A DNA stretch of 64,000 nucleotides from Tragulus kanchil. Taxonomy: Eukaryota; Chordata; Mammalia; Artiodactyla; Tragulidae. Shown piece by piece: positions 45,476 to 58,020 of the stretch. The DNA is taken from positions 142,187,301 to 142,251,300 of the forward strand of contig JAIOJX010000025.1 of assembly GCA_022376925.1 (NCBI GenBank). Reading direction: 5' to 3'. The stretch's first letter is position 1, and each line of letters opens with the position of its first letter. A program made the translations under genes and the position numbers. Below the pieces are notes generated by a model. That model was not told the origin of the DNA, did no database searches, and worked only from the letters and a program-made list of their open reading frames with translations.

Positions 45476-47580
45476 AGATATAAGTATGTGCTAAAAGTTC
45501 AATACAGTTAAACATGATGTAAAAGCTAAAAACAAACAAAATGTGCCTCCAGACTGTATTTTACAGACTATCCATTCATTGTGTTTGTTATAAAATCTCC
45601 TCATAACCTTACATAGAACCGTACTGTTGGTTAGTTTATCCAAATTGAAAATACTTTACAACTTCAGATAACTCTAAACTGAGGCTCATGGTAAAAAGCT
45701 TATAATCCAAAAATGTGTAAAATCCCTAAAGGCAGAGATATGGCCTGGTCTGTTATTCATCATTCCATAGTATCTCTAGAGACCACAAAATTACCTGCCA
45801 TAGTAACTACTGAACATTTATATACTTATATTATTCCATCATTTATTAATAAATTATACTCATACATATATACATTTATGGGGTTTCCCTCATGGCTCAG
45901 GCAGTAGAGGATTGACCTACAGTGTAAGAGACCTGGGTTTGATTCCTGCATTGGAAGATCCTTCTGAGAAGGGAATGGCAACCCAGTCCAGTATTCCTGC
46001 CTGGGAAATCCTATGGACAGGGGAGCCTGGCAGGTTATAGACCGTGGGGTCACAAAGACACAGACGTGATTAAGTGACTAACACTTTCACTTTTCATACA
46101 CATTTATATGTGTAATTTATGGATATTTGATGGAATGAAGAGAACCAAGTGATACCTATACACATTATAAATGTTGTTCTGATAATCTTATTATCAGACT
46201 AAACTATGCTTTGTCCCCTATTAAATTACATTTTTCTGGAGTGCGTTGATAAATTTCTTACTACTGTAATAGTTACTATATAGTCACTTTAGAAGGTTAT
46301 TCAAGGAGCTGTAACTAAAATTAGGGACTGGCGCCATCCCCTGCTTATCCATCCACAGACCATGTACAAAAGGTTTAAAATGCAGCTGAGTTTTTTCTCT
46401 TTTTTGTTACATACATTATAGCATCAGCTCTGGGCACATGCACTCAGCGCTGGCTTGTAATTGGACACATGGGTCCAGTTGTTCCATGGCATGTGGGGTC
46501 TTCCCGGGCCAGGGATTGAACCAGTGCCCCTTGCACTGCAAGATGGACTCTTTACCCACTGGACAACCAGGGAAGCCCAAGAATCCTCATTTTTAAATAA
46601 AACTTATTTCACTCCTGATGACTAGTTTCAAGATATAAGTATGTGCTAAAAGTTCAATACAGTTAAACATGATGTAAAAGCTAAAAACAAACAAAATGTG
46701 CCTCCAGACTGTATTTTACAGACTATCCATTCATTGTGTTTGTTATAAAATCTCCTCATAACCTTACATAGAACCGTACTGTTGGTTAGTTTATCCAAAT
46801 TGAAAATACTTTACAACTTCAGATAACTCTAAACTGAGGCTCATGGTAAAAAGCTTATAATCCAAAAATGTGTAAAATCCCTAAAGGCAGAGATATGGCC
46901 TGGTCTGTTATTCATCATTCCATAGTATCTCTAGAGACCACAAAATTACCTGCCATAGTAACTACTGAACATTTATATACTTATATTATTCCATCATTTA
47001 TTAATAAATTATACTCATACATATATACATTTATGGGGTTTCCCTCATGGCTCAGGCAGTAGAGGATTGACCTACAGTGTAAGAGACCTGGGTTTGATTC
47101 CTGCATTGGAAGATCCTTCTGAGAAGGGAATGGCAACCCAGTCCAGTATTCCTGCCTGGGAAATCCTATGGACAGGGGAGCCTGGCAGGTTATAGACCGT
47201 GGGGTCACAAAGACACAGACGTGATTAAGTGACTAACACTTTCACTTTTCATACACATTTATATGTGTAATTTATGGATATTTGATGGAATGAAGAGAAC
47301 CAAGTGATACCTATACACATTATAAATGTTGTTCTGATAATCTTATTATCAGACTAAACTATGCTTTGTCCCCTATTAAATTACATTTTTCTGGAGTGCG
47401 TTGATAAATTTCTTACTACTGTAATAGTTACTATATAGTCACTTTAGAAGGTTATTCAAGGAGCTGTAACTAAAATTAGGGACTGGCGCCATCCCCTGCT
47501 TATCCATCCACACCATCAGAACTAACAAAAGGTTTAAAATGCAGCTGAGTTTTTTCTCTTTTTTGTTACATACATTATAG
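45263..47580. repeat. Tandem duplication D14 (about 1157 bp unit)
   Basis: Bases 45263-46420 recur at 46421-47580. The join falls inside a SINE ('cattatagcatcagctctgg'). First-copy tail 'ccacagaccatgtacaaaag' differs from the second-copy 'ccacaccatcagaactaaca', as at other junctions. 'cactccagagcgctgg' in the first copy becomes 'cactcagcgctgg' in the second. Confidence 0.96.
45881..46096 (+). mobile_element. Bov-tA-type SINE
   Basis: Head 'gggtttccctcatggctcag', B-box 'ctgggtttgattcctgcatt', body 'gagaagggaatggcaaccca', tail 'gtgactaacactttcacttt'. Weak target duplication around 'tacattta' / 'tacacattta'. The D14 copy is at 47036-47251. The 64- and 75-codon frames are SINE shadows plus flank. 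Confidence 0.9.
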
Positions 47581-48481
47581 AATTTTTGTGAGATATTATA
47601 AGGACTGAAGCAAGTATTTCCTTAATGTCCATAAAATGATATTGATTCAGTGTTATTCAGCAAATTTATATCTTATGATGTTATATTTTAAGATGAAAAT
47701 AATTAAACATTTGTAATTTATGACAATGACCTTGTATACTCTGGAATCTGCTTTAAGCTAGAACTTCATCTTTTTCTGGCCATGCTGCTTCTGCTCTGGT
47801 CCACTGACCTTACTGTTTGGCTGGCTGAAATGCTCTTCAACTTTCACCTTTACTGGCTCCATGAATCTAGGATATTGCAGGCTCTGAGAAGGGTCATTTA
47901 TATGATAGGTTATATGTTTACCTGCTTAAATTACCCATGAGACTTTGTTTCTTGAAGACTAAACTATACCTTGTCCCGTAATGTACTTATAACCCTTACT
48001 CAATTGTCTGATTTTTGATGCTCAATAAATATATGATAAATGAGTGACTTTTACTGGACCTTGAGGGGTGGTTGATACAACCATGATTTTGAAATTTCAG
48101 TGTTTAGCACTGGGACATGTAGATATTTCCTTTACTTTTGTTTCATTCGGTATTATACTCATCAGAACTTCATTAACTAGAATTTCAGCATTTATTTAGA
48201 ATGATGATAATGTGAACACCTCAGTGTTAATCTTTATCAAATTCTTTTCATTATGATCTTAAAAACACTTTTAATAGGCTGTATTTGGACTGAAAAAAAA
48301 GACATGATTGGCACCACAGTACTAATCCAAATACTTGATTAACTAAAATACCACATTTTCCTGTCATTAAAGATAATAGATAATTTATTATTCTTATTGT
48401 AATGATATCAATATTCTAGCTGGATGAGTCTATTTAAATCGCATATTAAACTCTCATTCTGGCTGATTCATATACACCAAT
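47581..48481. other. Unique DNA, possible L2 tail, no gene seen
   Basis: The end 'gatgctcaataaatatatga' near 48016 recalls the L2 terminus, preceded by plausible but decayed L2 ('gctgaaatgctcttcaactt' near 47823). The rest is AT-rich without recognisable features. Confidence 0.4.
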
Positions 48482-50559
48482 AATTTCTCATGCTGATTTC
48501 ATATGCTTTAATGTACTATATTTTTCTTCAAAATGCAAAGACTATATTCTTGTGGATATATTTATGAAATGAAAATGAAAAAGAATTAGTAACCAGTAAT
48601 CATCTCCACTCCATTTTCTTTGGGCGTTTATCATGTACATAATAGAACCTTAGAGTTTTCTGTGAGATATTTAGTACTGTGGAGCCCAGAGGATGCATTT
48701 TAACAACAGCAAATATTTCCCTTTAGGGAGAAAGGATGTTCCAGTGATATAGTGTGTAATAAGGCATTGTGCTTCCAATCTTTGAGGTTTATGGGTAATG
48801 AGGAGATAAAAACAAATAAAATAACTGGAAGCAGTTTGCTCAATGCTAAATGCAGTAAAGAAGGAATCTGAGCCCTGAGCGCATGGAGACAAGCAGGACA
48901 AGAGGACTTTCTAAGTTACAGAACAGTCAGCCTTGACCGCTGGCTTAATAAGTAATCAGATACCAGTAGGTGGAAAGAGTTCACGATTGTTGTTTCGCTT
49001 CTTTCATTTCTTTTACAAGTACGGGGTTCCTCTTAGTGAACTGTGAGCTGAAACTAATCTGCAAAGTAAAATAATATACACACTCGAGCACCCTGCAGGC
49101 ACAGCACTGCCATTAGCAAAGGAAAGGAGGCAGATTGGTGGCAAAATTATGCTCTAAAACGCAGTAATTATAATTGATGTTCTAGCTCTGTGATTCATGT
49201 CATAATAATAGACAAAAGATGAAATTCTAGTGCTTTCAAGTGCTCTAGGACAAGATGGCCTTTTCTGAGAAGGTCAGGAAAATGTTACAGCTTCAGGTAA
49301 TAGTAACACACCATTTCACCATTTGTAATAGTAGGTACTTAACTCTGTGTTAAGGGAAATTTTTTAAACTCCAAAAATGAAGACTTATAAAGGTTGGGTG
49401 CACGATCTTATCAGTGTGTTTGTTCAAATAGGAGTTTCACGGTCGTTTAAACTTCACCTTTTCTTTCTCTTCTTAGCTTCACCATTTATTCAGCCCTCTT
49501 TCTTGATACTATTTGAAATGAAAATGAAAAGAATTAGTAACCAAAAGTAATAAAATTTCTCATGCTGATTTCATATGCTTTAATGTACTATATTTTTCTT
49601 CAAAATGCAAAGACTATATTCTTGTGGATATATTTATGAAATGAAAATGAAAAAGAATTAGTAACCAGTAATCATCTCCACTCCATTTTCTTTGGGCGTT
49701 TATCATGTACATAATAGAACCTTAGAGTTTTCTGTGAGATATTTAGTACTGTGGAGCCCAGAGGATGCATTTTAACAACAGCAAATATTTCCCTTTAGGG
49801 AGAAAGGATGTTCCAGTGATATAGTGTGTAATAAGGCATTGTGCTTCCAATCTTTGAGGTTTATGGGTAATGAGGAGATAAAAACAAATAAAATAACTGG
49901 AAGCAGTTTGCTCAATGCTAAATGCAGTAAAGAAGGAATCTGAGCCCTGAGCGCATGGAGACAAGCAGGACAAGAGGACTTTCTAAGTTACAGAACAGTC
50001 AGCCTTGACCGCTGGCTTAATAAGTAATCAGATACCAGTAGGTGGAAAGAGTTCACGATTGTTGTTTCGCTTCTTTCATTTCTTTTACAAGTACGGGGTT
50101 CCTCTTAGTGAACTGTGAGCTGAAACTAATCTGCAAAGTAAAATAATATACACACTCGAGCACCCCTGCAGGCACAGCACTGCCATTAGCAAAGGAAAGG
50201 AGGCAGATTGGTGGCAAAATTATGCTCTAAAACGCAGTAATTATAATTGATGTTCTAGCTCTGTGATTCATGTCATAATAATAGACAAAAGATGAAATTC
50301 TAGTGCTTTCAAGTGCTCTAGGACAAGATGGCCTTTTCTGAGAAGGTCAGGAAAATGTTACAGCTTCAGGTAATAGTAACACACCATTTCACCATTTGTA
50401 ATAGTAGGTACTTAACTCTGTGTTAAGGGAAATTTTTTAAACTCCAAAAATGAAGACTTATAAAGGTTGGGTGCACGATCTTATCAGTGTGTTTGTTCAA
50501 ATAGGAGTTTCACGGTCGTTTAAACTTCACCTTTTCTTTCTCTTCTTAGCTTCACCTTT
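48482..50559. repeat. Tandem duplication D15 (1072 bp unit)
   Basis: Bases 48482-49553 recur at 49554-50559. The tail of the first copy (49490-49553) contains a re-used piece resembling 48566-48597 ('gaaatgaaaatgaaaa'), so the junction is scrambled. The unit is mostly repeat-free. A 76-codon minus-strand frame occurs in both copies without motif support. Confidence 0.97.
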
Positions 50560-50767
50560 ATCAGCCTCTCTTGGTGATTACTTATAATCCCTGAATTAAT
50601 CATTTCATTTAATTCTATTTAATCTTATAATCAATTGCATTGTTCATAATGTGAATTTTTCCAGTTCAGCAGCTGAGGCACAGTTAGTGGGAGGAAATTT
50701 TACCTTTGTTTGTTGCAATTACTTCTGAAGTATCTGGATGGCAAGTATGAGCAATGTTTTTTCTTGC
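50560..50767. repeat. Possible MIR relic (weak)
   Basis: 'ttcagcagctgaggcacagt' resembles the MIR core, with AT-rich flanks. Too decayed for confidence. Confidence 0.3.
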
Positions 50768-53047
50768 AAGATGCTTGGTAAAGGTACCATAATCCTAAAC
50801 CTGAAATTTCTCAATTGCTTTCTTTGCTTTAAAGTAATGCTAAAATGAAGGCCAAGTAGTGTAACCTTTACAATATTGATTTCCTTCAGAATAACCAAAG
50901 CCAGTATAGAACGCTGTGCAGTCAGCTGTTAGCTGGAGATTCTCCAAAGAGGCAAATAAACAAAAAAGAGCTTGTAAGAGACACCAGAGACCCTTCCAGA
51001 AAGCTTAGGAATGCTTAACAATTCCAAGGAAGAAAGTTGTATAATATTTTATGATTAAATGATGCAGACACAAGATAGGAACAGTAATGCTTTGCTAAAT
51101 TTCAAATAAATTAAAGCGAATAATATTTAAATAGGGATGATTAAGATCATTACTGGGTATTTTCTTCAAGTTTAGAAAAAGAAAAGTGTTAATTGTTCGT
51201 ATGATTATGTAATAGATATACTCAAAGAGAAATCTGACATAAAAAACAAACATATGGTTACCGAAGGGGAAAGGAGGAACAGGGATAAATCTGAAAACTG
51301 AGATTATCAGATACAGACTACTATATATAAAATAGATGAAAAAACAAATACCTACAGTATAGCACACAAAACTTCCTCAATATTCTATAATAAACTATAA
51401 TGGAAAAGAATCTGAAAGAAGGTATGTAATATATATATTACATATATATGTGTATACCTATATGATATATACATAACTGATATTTATATAACTGATTCCC
51501 TTGTTGAGCACCTAAAACATTATTAATCAACTATATGTCAAGAAAAAAAAAAAGCATGTAGTGTGTTGTCAAATTACCACATTAAATTGTCAGTCAACAT
51601 GGTCAATACCATTATGTATGCTTGTAAAGAAAACATTTTTTTATTTATATTTATGTGTGATCACATCAATAGTACTGCCTACTGTGGGACTGAAGTAGAT
51701 GTATTTACTTGAGGTGTTACCTGTATCTGCCACATTGCCTAGCTTCACACCATTATACCAAGAGATTTTTAAAAAATCTTTGTAAATGGAATATTATATA
51801 AGCTTTTCTGTTATCCCTTTACACTGTTTTCTGGTTTTCCCATTCATATGATAACTTTGGTTGCCTCTCCTCTTAGTAAGTCTGTAGTAATATAAAATTC
51901 ATGCTAAGATGCTTGGTAAAGGTACCATAATCCTAAACCTGAAATTTCTCAATTGCTTTCTTTGCTTTAAAGTAATGCTAAAATGAAGGCCAAGTAGTGT
52001 AACCTTTACAATATTGATTTCCTTCAGAATAACCAAAGCCAGTATAGAACGCTGTGCAGTCAGCTGTTAGCTGGAGATTCTCCAAAGAGGCAAATAAACA
52101 AAAAAGAGCTTGTAAGAGACACCAGAGACCCTTCCAGAAAGCTTAGGAATGCTTAACAATTCCAAGGAAGAAAGTTGTATAATATTTTATGATTAAATGA
52201 TGCAGACACAAGATAGGAACAGTAATGCTTTGCTAAATTTCAAATAAATTAAAGCGAATAATATTTAAATAGGGATGATTAAGATCATTACTGGGTATTT
52301 TCTTCAAGTTTAGAAAAAGAAAAGTGTTAATTGTTCGTATGATTATGTAATAGATATACTCAAAGAGAAATCTGACATAAAAAACAAACATATGGTTACC
52401 GAAGGGGAAAGGAGGAACAGGGATAAATCTGAAAACTGAGATTATCAGATACAGACTACTATATATAAAATAGATGAAAAAACAAATACCTACAGTATAG
52501 CACACAAAACTTCCTCAATATTCTATAATAAACTATAATGGAAAAGAATCTGAAAGAAGGTATGTAATATATATATTACATATATATGTGTATACCTATA
52601 TGATATATACATAACTGATATTTATATAACTGATTCCCTTGTTGAGCACCTAAAACATTATTAATCAACTATATGTCAAGAAAAAAAAAAAGCATGTAGT
52701 GTGTTGTCAAATTACCACATTAAATTGTCAGTCAACATGGTCAATACCATTATGTATGCTTGTAAAGAAAACATTTTTTTATTTATATTTATGTGTGATC
52801 ACATCAATAGTACTGCCTACTGTGGGACTGAAGTAGATGTATTTACTTGAGGTGTTACCTGTATCTGCCACATTGCCTAGCTTCACACCATTATACCAAG
52901 AGATTTTTAAAAAATCTTTGTAAATGGAATATTATATAAGCTTTTTCTGTTATCCCCTTTACACTGTTTTCTGGTTTTCCCATTCATATGATAACTTTGG
53001 TTGCCTCTCCCTCTTAGTAAGTCTGTAGTAATATAAAATTCATGCTA
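50768..53047. repeat. Tandem duplication D16 (1138 bp unit)
   Basis: Bases 50768-51905 recur at 51906-53047. Differences I can see are homopolymer-like: 'gcttttctgttatcccttt' against 'gctttttctgttatcccctt' near 51802/52940, and 'ctctcctctt' against 'ctctccctctt'. Clean join at 'catgctaagatgcttgg'. Confidence 0.98.
51230..51555 (+). mobile_element. L1 3'UTR fragment (artiodactyl type)
   Basis: Phrases 'tatggttaccgaaggggaaa', 'gactactatatataaaatag', 'tacctacagtatagcacaca', 'aaactataatggaaaagaat' and the ending 'atcaactatatgtcaagaaa' plus poly(A) follow the 3' end of artiodactyl L1s. It is 5'-truncated. A (TA)n-rich segment lies at 51424-51480. The D16 copy is at 52368-52693. Confidence 0.85.
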
Positions 53048-55061
53048 AGTTCACCTGAGTTGGATAATTTTATTTCTCTCCTCTTAATCATACACCTTGT
53101 GTGAAATCAAAATGAGCCCATAAGGTCAATATGTTTACCATGCATATGAAATAAAAAAGTCTCTTATATTTTGTTTTACAAGGTCCTGTTTTGAGCCATG
53201 ACAATGAATATTGTTGAATTTGAATGGTCATTCTTTTTGGGATCTCTCGGCCGCCAAAATTCTTCATGGACATGTATTTAGTCCCAATAACATAATTCCA
53301 ACTCACTTTAGTTCAAATCAAAGAGATCAAGCCTTATGTTATAATTTTTCTTTCATGTATAAATATTATCAAAATAGTAATTCACATGGTTGTCATATAT
53401 GAAATGCAATCAGCATATTTTACTATGAATTTAGTAAATTATGAAATAAATATATATATTTATATATAATTTTAGCATATATTGGACATAAAAGGTACTA
53501 TATATTAAATCTAGAAAGTTTAACAAAATGACACAAATTATAATATAAAATTTCACATCACTTCTCTGGTTAGAGATGACTACTATTTTCCATCTGTGTT
53601 AATTTTCTAGGACTGCCATAATAAAGTACCATAAAGTGTGGATTAAACAACACAAATCAATTTTCTCACAGAACTGAAATCTTAAATCTTAAATCAAGGT
53701 GTAAGTGGAGTAGCTCCTGGTGAAAGTTAGGGGGGGCAAACAAGTTGTAAACTTTTCTCCTAAACTCTAGTGTTTTGCTGGCAACAATGTTCTTTCTTAG
53801 CTTCTGCTGCAACATGCAACCCTCTACCTTCATTGTCATGGGGTCTTCTCTCTGTTTATATGTCTATCTCTAAATTTCTTCTTTGAATAACAACAACAAT
53901 CATATTGAAATAGGGATCCACTCTATTCGTCTATAACGGAATTGCTCCAAAAACTGTGGGACTGAAGTAGATGTATTTACTTGAGGTGTTACCTGTATCT
54001 GCCACATTGCCTAGCTTCACACCATTATACCAAGAGATTTTTAAAAAATCTTTGTAAATGGAATATTATATAAGCTTTTTCTGTTATCCCCTTTACACTG
54101 TTTTCTGGTTTTCCCATTCATATGATAACTTTGGTTGCCTCTCCTCTTAGTAAGTCTGTAGTAATATAAAATTCATGCTAAGTTCACCTGAGTTGGATAA
54201 TTTTATTTCTCTCCTCTTAATCATACACCTTGTGTGAAATCAAAATGAGCCCATAAGGTCAATATGTTTACCATGCATATGAAATAAAAAAGTCTCTTAT
54301 ATTTTGTTTTACAAGGTCCTGTTTTGAGCCATGACAATGAATATTGTTGAATTTGAATGGTCATTCTTTTTGGGATCTCTCGGCCGCCAAAATTCTTCAT
54401 GGACATGTATTTAGTCCCAATAACATAATTCCAACTCACTTTAGTTCAAATCAAAGAGATCAAGCCTTATGTTATAATTTTTCTTTCATGTATAAATATT
54501 ATCAAAATAGTAATTCACATGGTTGTCATATATGAAATGCAATCAGCATATTTTACTATGAATTTAGTAAATTATGAAATAAATATATATATTTATATAT
54601 AATTTTAGCATATATTGGACATAAAAGGTACTATATATTAAATCTAGAAAGTTTAACAAAATGACACAAATTATAATATAAAATTTCACATCACTTCTCT
54701 GGTTAGAGATGACTACTATTTTCCATCTGTGTTAATTTTCTAGGACTGCCATAATAAAGTACCATAAAGTGTGGATTAAACAACACAAATCAATTTTCTC
54801 ACAGAACTGAAATCTTAAATCTTAAATCAAGGTGTAAGTGGAGTAGCTCCTGGTGAAAGTTAGGGGGGGCAAACAAGTTGTAAACTTTTCTCCTAAACTC
54901 TAGTGTTTTGCTGGCAACAATGTTCTTTCTTAGCTTCTGCTGCAACATGCAACCCTCTACCTTCATTGTCATGGGGTCTTCTCTCTGTTTATATGTCTAT
55001 CTCTAAATTTCTTCTTTGAATAACAACAACAATCATATTGAAATAGGGATCCACTCTATTC
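52820..55061. repeat. Tandem duplication D17 (about 1134 bp unit)
   Basis: Bases 52820-53953 recur at 53954-55061. It overlaps D16, so 51682-51905, 52820-53047 and 53954-54182 are three versions of one segment. The first copy ends in garbled 'cgtctataacggaattgctc' where the second has 'ccagtatgacctaatattaa'. Confidence 0.97.
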
Positions 55062-55078
55062 CAGTATGACCTAATATT

Positions 55079-55411
55079 AACTGTGGAAAATTCTTAAAGA
55101 GATGAGAATAGCAGATCATCTTATATGCCCCCTGAGAAACCTATATGCAGGTCAAGAAGAAACAGTAGGGGATATGGAACAACAGACTCATTCCAAACTG
55201 GCAAAGGAGTATGTCAAGGGTGTATATTGTCACCCTGCTGATTTAACTTATATGCAGAGTACATCATGTGAAATGCTGACTGGATGGAGCACAAGCTGGA
55301 ATCAAGATTGCTGGGAAAAATATCAATAACCTCAGATATGCAGATAACACCACCTTATGGCAGAAAGCAAAGAGGAACTAAAGAGGCTCTTGATGAAGGT
55401 GAAAGAGGAGT
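55079..55411 (+). pseudogene. BovB reverse-transcriptase fragment
   Basis: BovB is an RTE-class LINE. Sequence from 'ctgtggaaaattcttaaaga' to 'tgatgaaggtgaaagaggag' is BovB RT. The region 'tatgtcaagggtgtatattg' corresponds to the motif before the catalytic box, and the catalytic box at 55337-55348 reads Y-A-D-N rather than Y-A-D-D, which would abolish activity. Frames are broken. Interrupted on the right by an LTR-like insertion and continuing at 56140. Confidence 0.88.
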
Positions 55412-56139
55412 GTAAAATGTCATGGGCAAGTAAAGGCATGTTCGCTTCTCACAGGAAAGATTAAGAAAAGATATCCAGGCTGAGCTGACAAATGTCTCCT
55501 CACACTGCCTCGCCTCTCTGAGACCAATACAGAGCACAAAGCTTCTTACTATTCCTGGCTTTTTAATGATAATGTAACATTTTACAACTTGGAGCTCCCT
55601 TTGTAACTTAGAAATTGTAAGAATGTTTCCCCTCAAGAGCAAAGGTGTTGGTGGGGGAGCAAAGGGCTCAGGTGATAACCTGTTTTGCATCTCTGGAGAA
55701 ACAAAAAAGTTTCTTCATGAGTATTAATTAACTTGAGATTTATAGTTGGAAAAAATATAAAAAGGGAAAAGGAAGATTGTGCGGGAGGCTTGCTTATGGC
55801 GATCGCCTGCGCCCGATGTGACGTCGAGACTCTCCAGCTCTGGGGTAAGAACATTTGTTTGCATTTGATTGAGTTCTGATTATTTGTGCTTGCCTTTATT
55901 TGAATCCTGATTAATGGAACCTTGATTCTGATTATTATATGTTTTATGATTAATGAAACCACTCTTAGTTTGACAATACTCAAGACCACGACACTTTATT
56001 GTCGAAGTCCGAGACTCACAACTCTGAGGGGACTACACTGTGGCTGTGAAAAAGTCTCTGATCTATTTAACATAGTGCCTCTTAGTGACAACTAGTAAGA
56101 ATAGGAATCAGAGTAAGCTCCAGCGCAGTGCCCGTGACA
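55412..56139 (+). mobile_element. LTR-like insertion inside BovB (probable solo LTR)
   Basis: BovB stops at 55411 and resumes near 56140, leaving about 728 bp of foreign DNA that begins 'tgtaaaatgtcatgggcaag' and ends '...cagtgcccgtgaca' (TG...CA). Inside, a TATA box 'tataaaa' lies at 55756-55762, followed about 25 bases later by a CpG-dense section (55781-55828) with a CRE-like 'tgacgtcg', as in retroviral U3/R/U5. I see no gag, pol or env, and exact ends and target duplication are unresolved. The right part is duplicated by D18 (56738-57200). Class not determined. Confidence 0.55.
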
Positions 56140-57777
56140 AAAACACCTGGCTGAAAACTCAAAGCTCAAGAAACTAAGGTCATGGCATCCAGTCCTATGG
56201 ATTCATGGCAAACAGATGGGCAAACAATGGAAACAGTGACAGACTTTATTTTGGGGGAGGCCTCCAAAATCACTGCAGACAGTGACTATAGCCATGAAAT
56301 TAAAAGACACTTGGCTCCTTGGAAGAAAAGCTATGGCAAACCTAGACAATGTAGTAAAAAAGCAGAGACGTTACTTTGATGACAAAGGTTCATATAGTCA
56401 AAGCTATGGCTTTCCTGGTAGTCATGTATGGATGTGAGAGTTGGACCATAAAGAAGTCTGAGTGCTGAAGAAATGATGCTTTGTAACTGTGGTGTTTGTG
56501 AAGACTCTTGAGAGCCCAAAGGATAGCAAGGAAATCAAACCAATCAATCCTAAAGTAGATCAACCCTGAATAGTTATTGTAAGTATTGATGCTGAAGCTG
56601 AAGCTCCAATACTTTGGCCACAGGATATGAAGAGCCGACTCATTGGAAAAGGCCCTGATGATAAAAAAAAAGGAAAGAAAGAAGGCAGAAGAAGGAAGGG
56701 AAGACAGAGGATGAGATGGTTGGATGACAAAGGCAGATGATAACCTGTTTTGCATCTCTGGAGAAACAAAAAGTTTCTTCATGAGTATTAATTAACTTGA
56801 GATTTATAGTTGGAAAAAATATAAAAGGAAAAGGAAGATTGTGCGGGAGGCTTGCTTATGGCGATCGCCTGCGCCCGATGTGACGTCGAGACTCTCCAGC
56901 TCTGGGGTAAGAACATTTGTTTGCATTTGATTGAGTTCTGATTATTTGTGCTTGCCTTTATTTGAATCCTGATTAATGGAACCTTGATTCTGATTATTAT
57001 ATGTTTTATGATTAATGAAACCACTCTTAGTTTGACAATACTCAAGACCACGACACTTTATTGTCGAAGTCCGAGACTCACAACTCTGAGGGACTACACT
57101 GTGGCTGTGAAAAAGTCTCTGATCTATTTAACATAGTGCCTCTTAGTGACAACTAGTAAGAATAGGAATCAGAGTAAGCTCCAGCGCAGTGCCCGTGACA
57201 AAAACACCTGGCTGAAAACTCAAAGCTCAAGAAACTAAGGTCATGGCATCCAGTCCTATGGATTCATGGCAAACAGATGGGCAAACAATGGAAACAGTGA
57301 CAGACTTTATTTTGGGGGAGGCCTCCAAAATCACTGCAGACAGTGACTATAGCCATGAAATTAAAAGACACTTGGCTCCTTGGAAGAAAAGCTATGGCAA
57401 ACCTAGACAATGTAGTAAAAAAGCAGAGACGTTACTTTGATGACAAAGGTTCATATAGTCAAAGCTATGGCTTTCCTGGTAGTCATGTATGGATGTGAGA
57501 GTTGGACCATAAAGAAGTCTGAGTGCTGAAGAAATGATGCTTTGTAACTGTGGTGTTTGTGAAGACTCTTGAGAGCCCAAAGGATAGCAAGGAAATCAAA
57601 CCAATCAATCCTAAAGTAGATCAACCCTGAATAGTTATTGTAAGTATTGATGCTGAAGCTGAAGCTCCAATACTTTGGCCACAGGATATGAAGAGCCGAC
57701 TCATTGGAAAAGGCCCTGATGATAGGAAAGAAAGAAGGCAGAAGAAGAAGGGGAAGACAGAGGATGAGATGGTTGGA
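55674..57777. repeat. Tandem duplication D18 (about 1064 bp unit)
   Basis: Bases 55674-56737 recur at 56738-57777. Homopolymer differences: 'aaaaaagtttcttc' against 'aaaaagtttcttc', 'tataaaaaggg' against 'tataaaagg', 'gaggggactaca' against 'gagggactaca'. The tail of the first copy (56660-56737) is garbled relative to 57718-57777. Confidence 0.97.
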
Positions 57778-57900
57778 TGGTATCATTGACTTACTGGACA
57801 TGAGTTTGTGCAAGCTCCGGAAGACCGTGAAGGACAGGGAAGCCTGTCGTGCTGCAGTCCATGGGGTCACAAAGATTCAGACATGACTGAGTGACTGAAC
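56140..57900 (+). mobile_element. BovB 3' part (continuation after LTR; appears twice)
   Basis: BovB resumes with 'actaaggtcatggcatccag', then 'ccaaaatcactgcagacagt', 'atgtatggatgtgagagttg', 'gctgaagctgaagctccaat' and, in the complete second version, the true 3' end 'gcctgtcgtgctgcagtcca' and 'cagacatgactgagtgactg' at about 57838-57898. D18 duplicates most of it, so the first version ends artificially at 56737. Frames of 60-139 codons here are BovB shadows. Confidence 0.9.
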
Positions 57901-58020
57901 AACATCTTAACCAACTATATCTGAAATTACTTGATGCCCAAATGAAGTCACATTCTGAGTTTCTGGGTGTTAAGACATCAAATATGAGTTTTGGGGAATA
58001 CAATTCAACTCCTAACACTA

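Larger units (their letters stand above)
53588..58020 (+). repeat. Ancient interspersed repeat, split by BovB
   Basis: Same family as 12395-13035: 'ttttctaggactgccataat', 'acaacacaaatcaattttct', then 'tagggatccactctattcca' and 'agtatgacctaatattaa' before BovB, continuing after it at 57905 with 'aatgaagtcacattctgagt', 'tctgggtgttaagacatcaa' and 'ggggaatacaattcaactcc'. Part of it is repeated by D17 (54721-55078). Family name not certain. Confidence 0.65.

Noticed and set aside
55102..55329. A 75-codon plus-strand frame as a novel gene
   Set aside because: It is the BovB reverse-transcriptase fragment with a mutated catalytic box.
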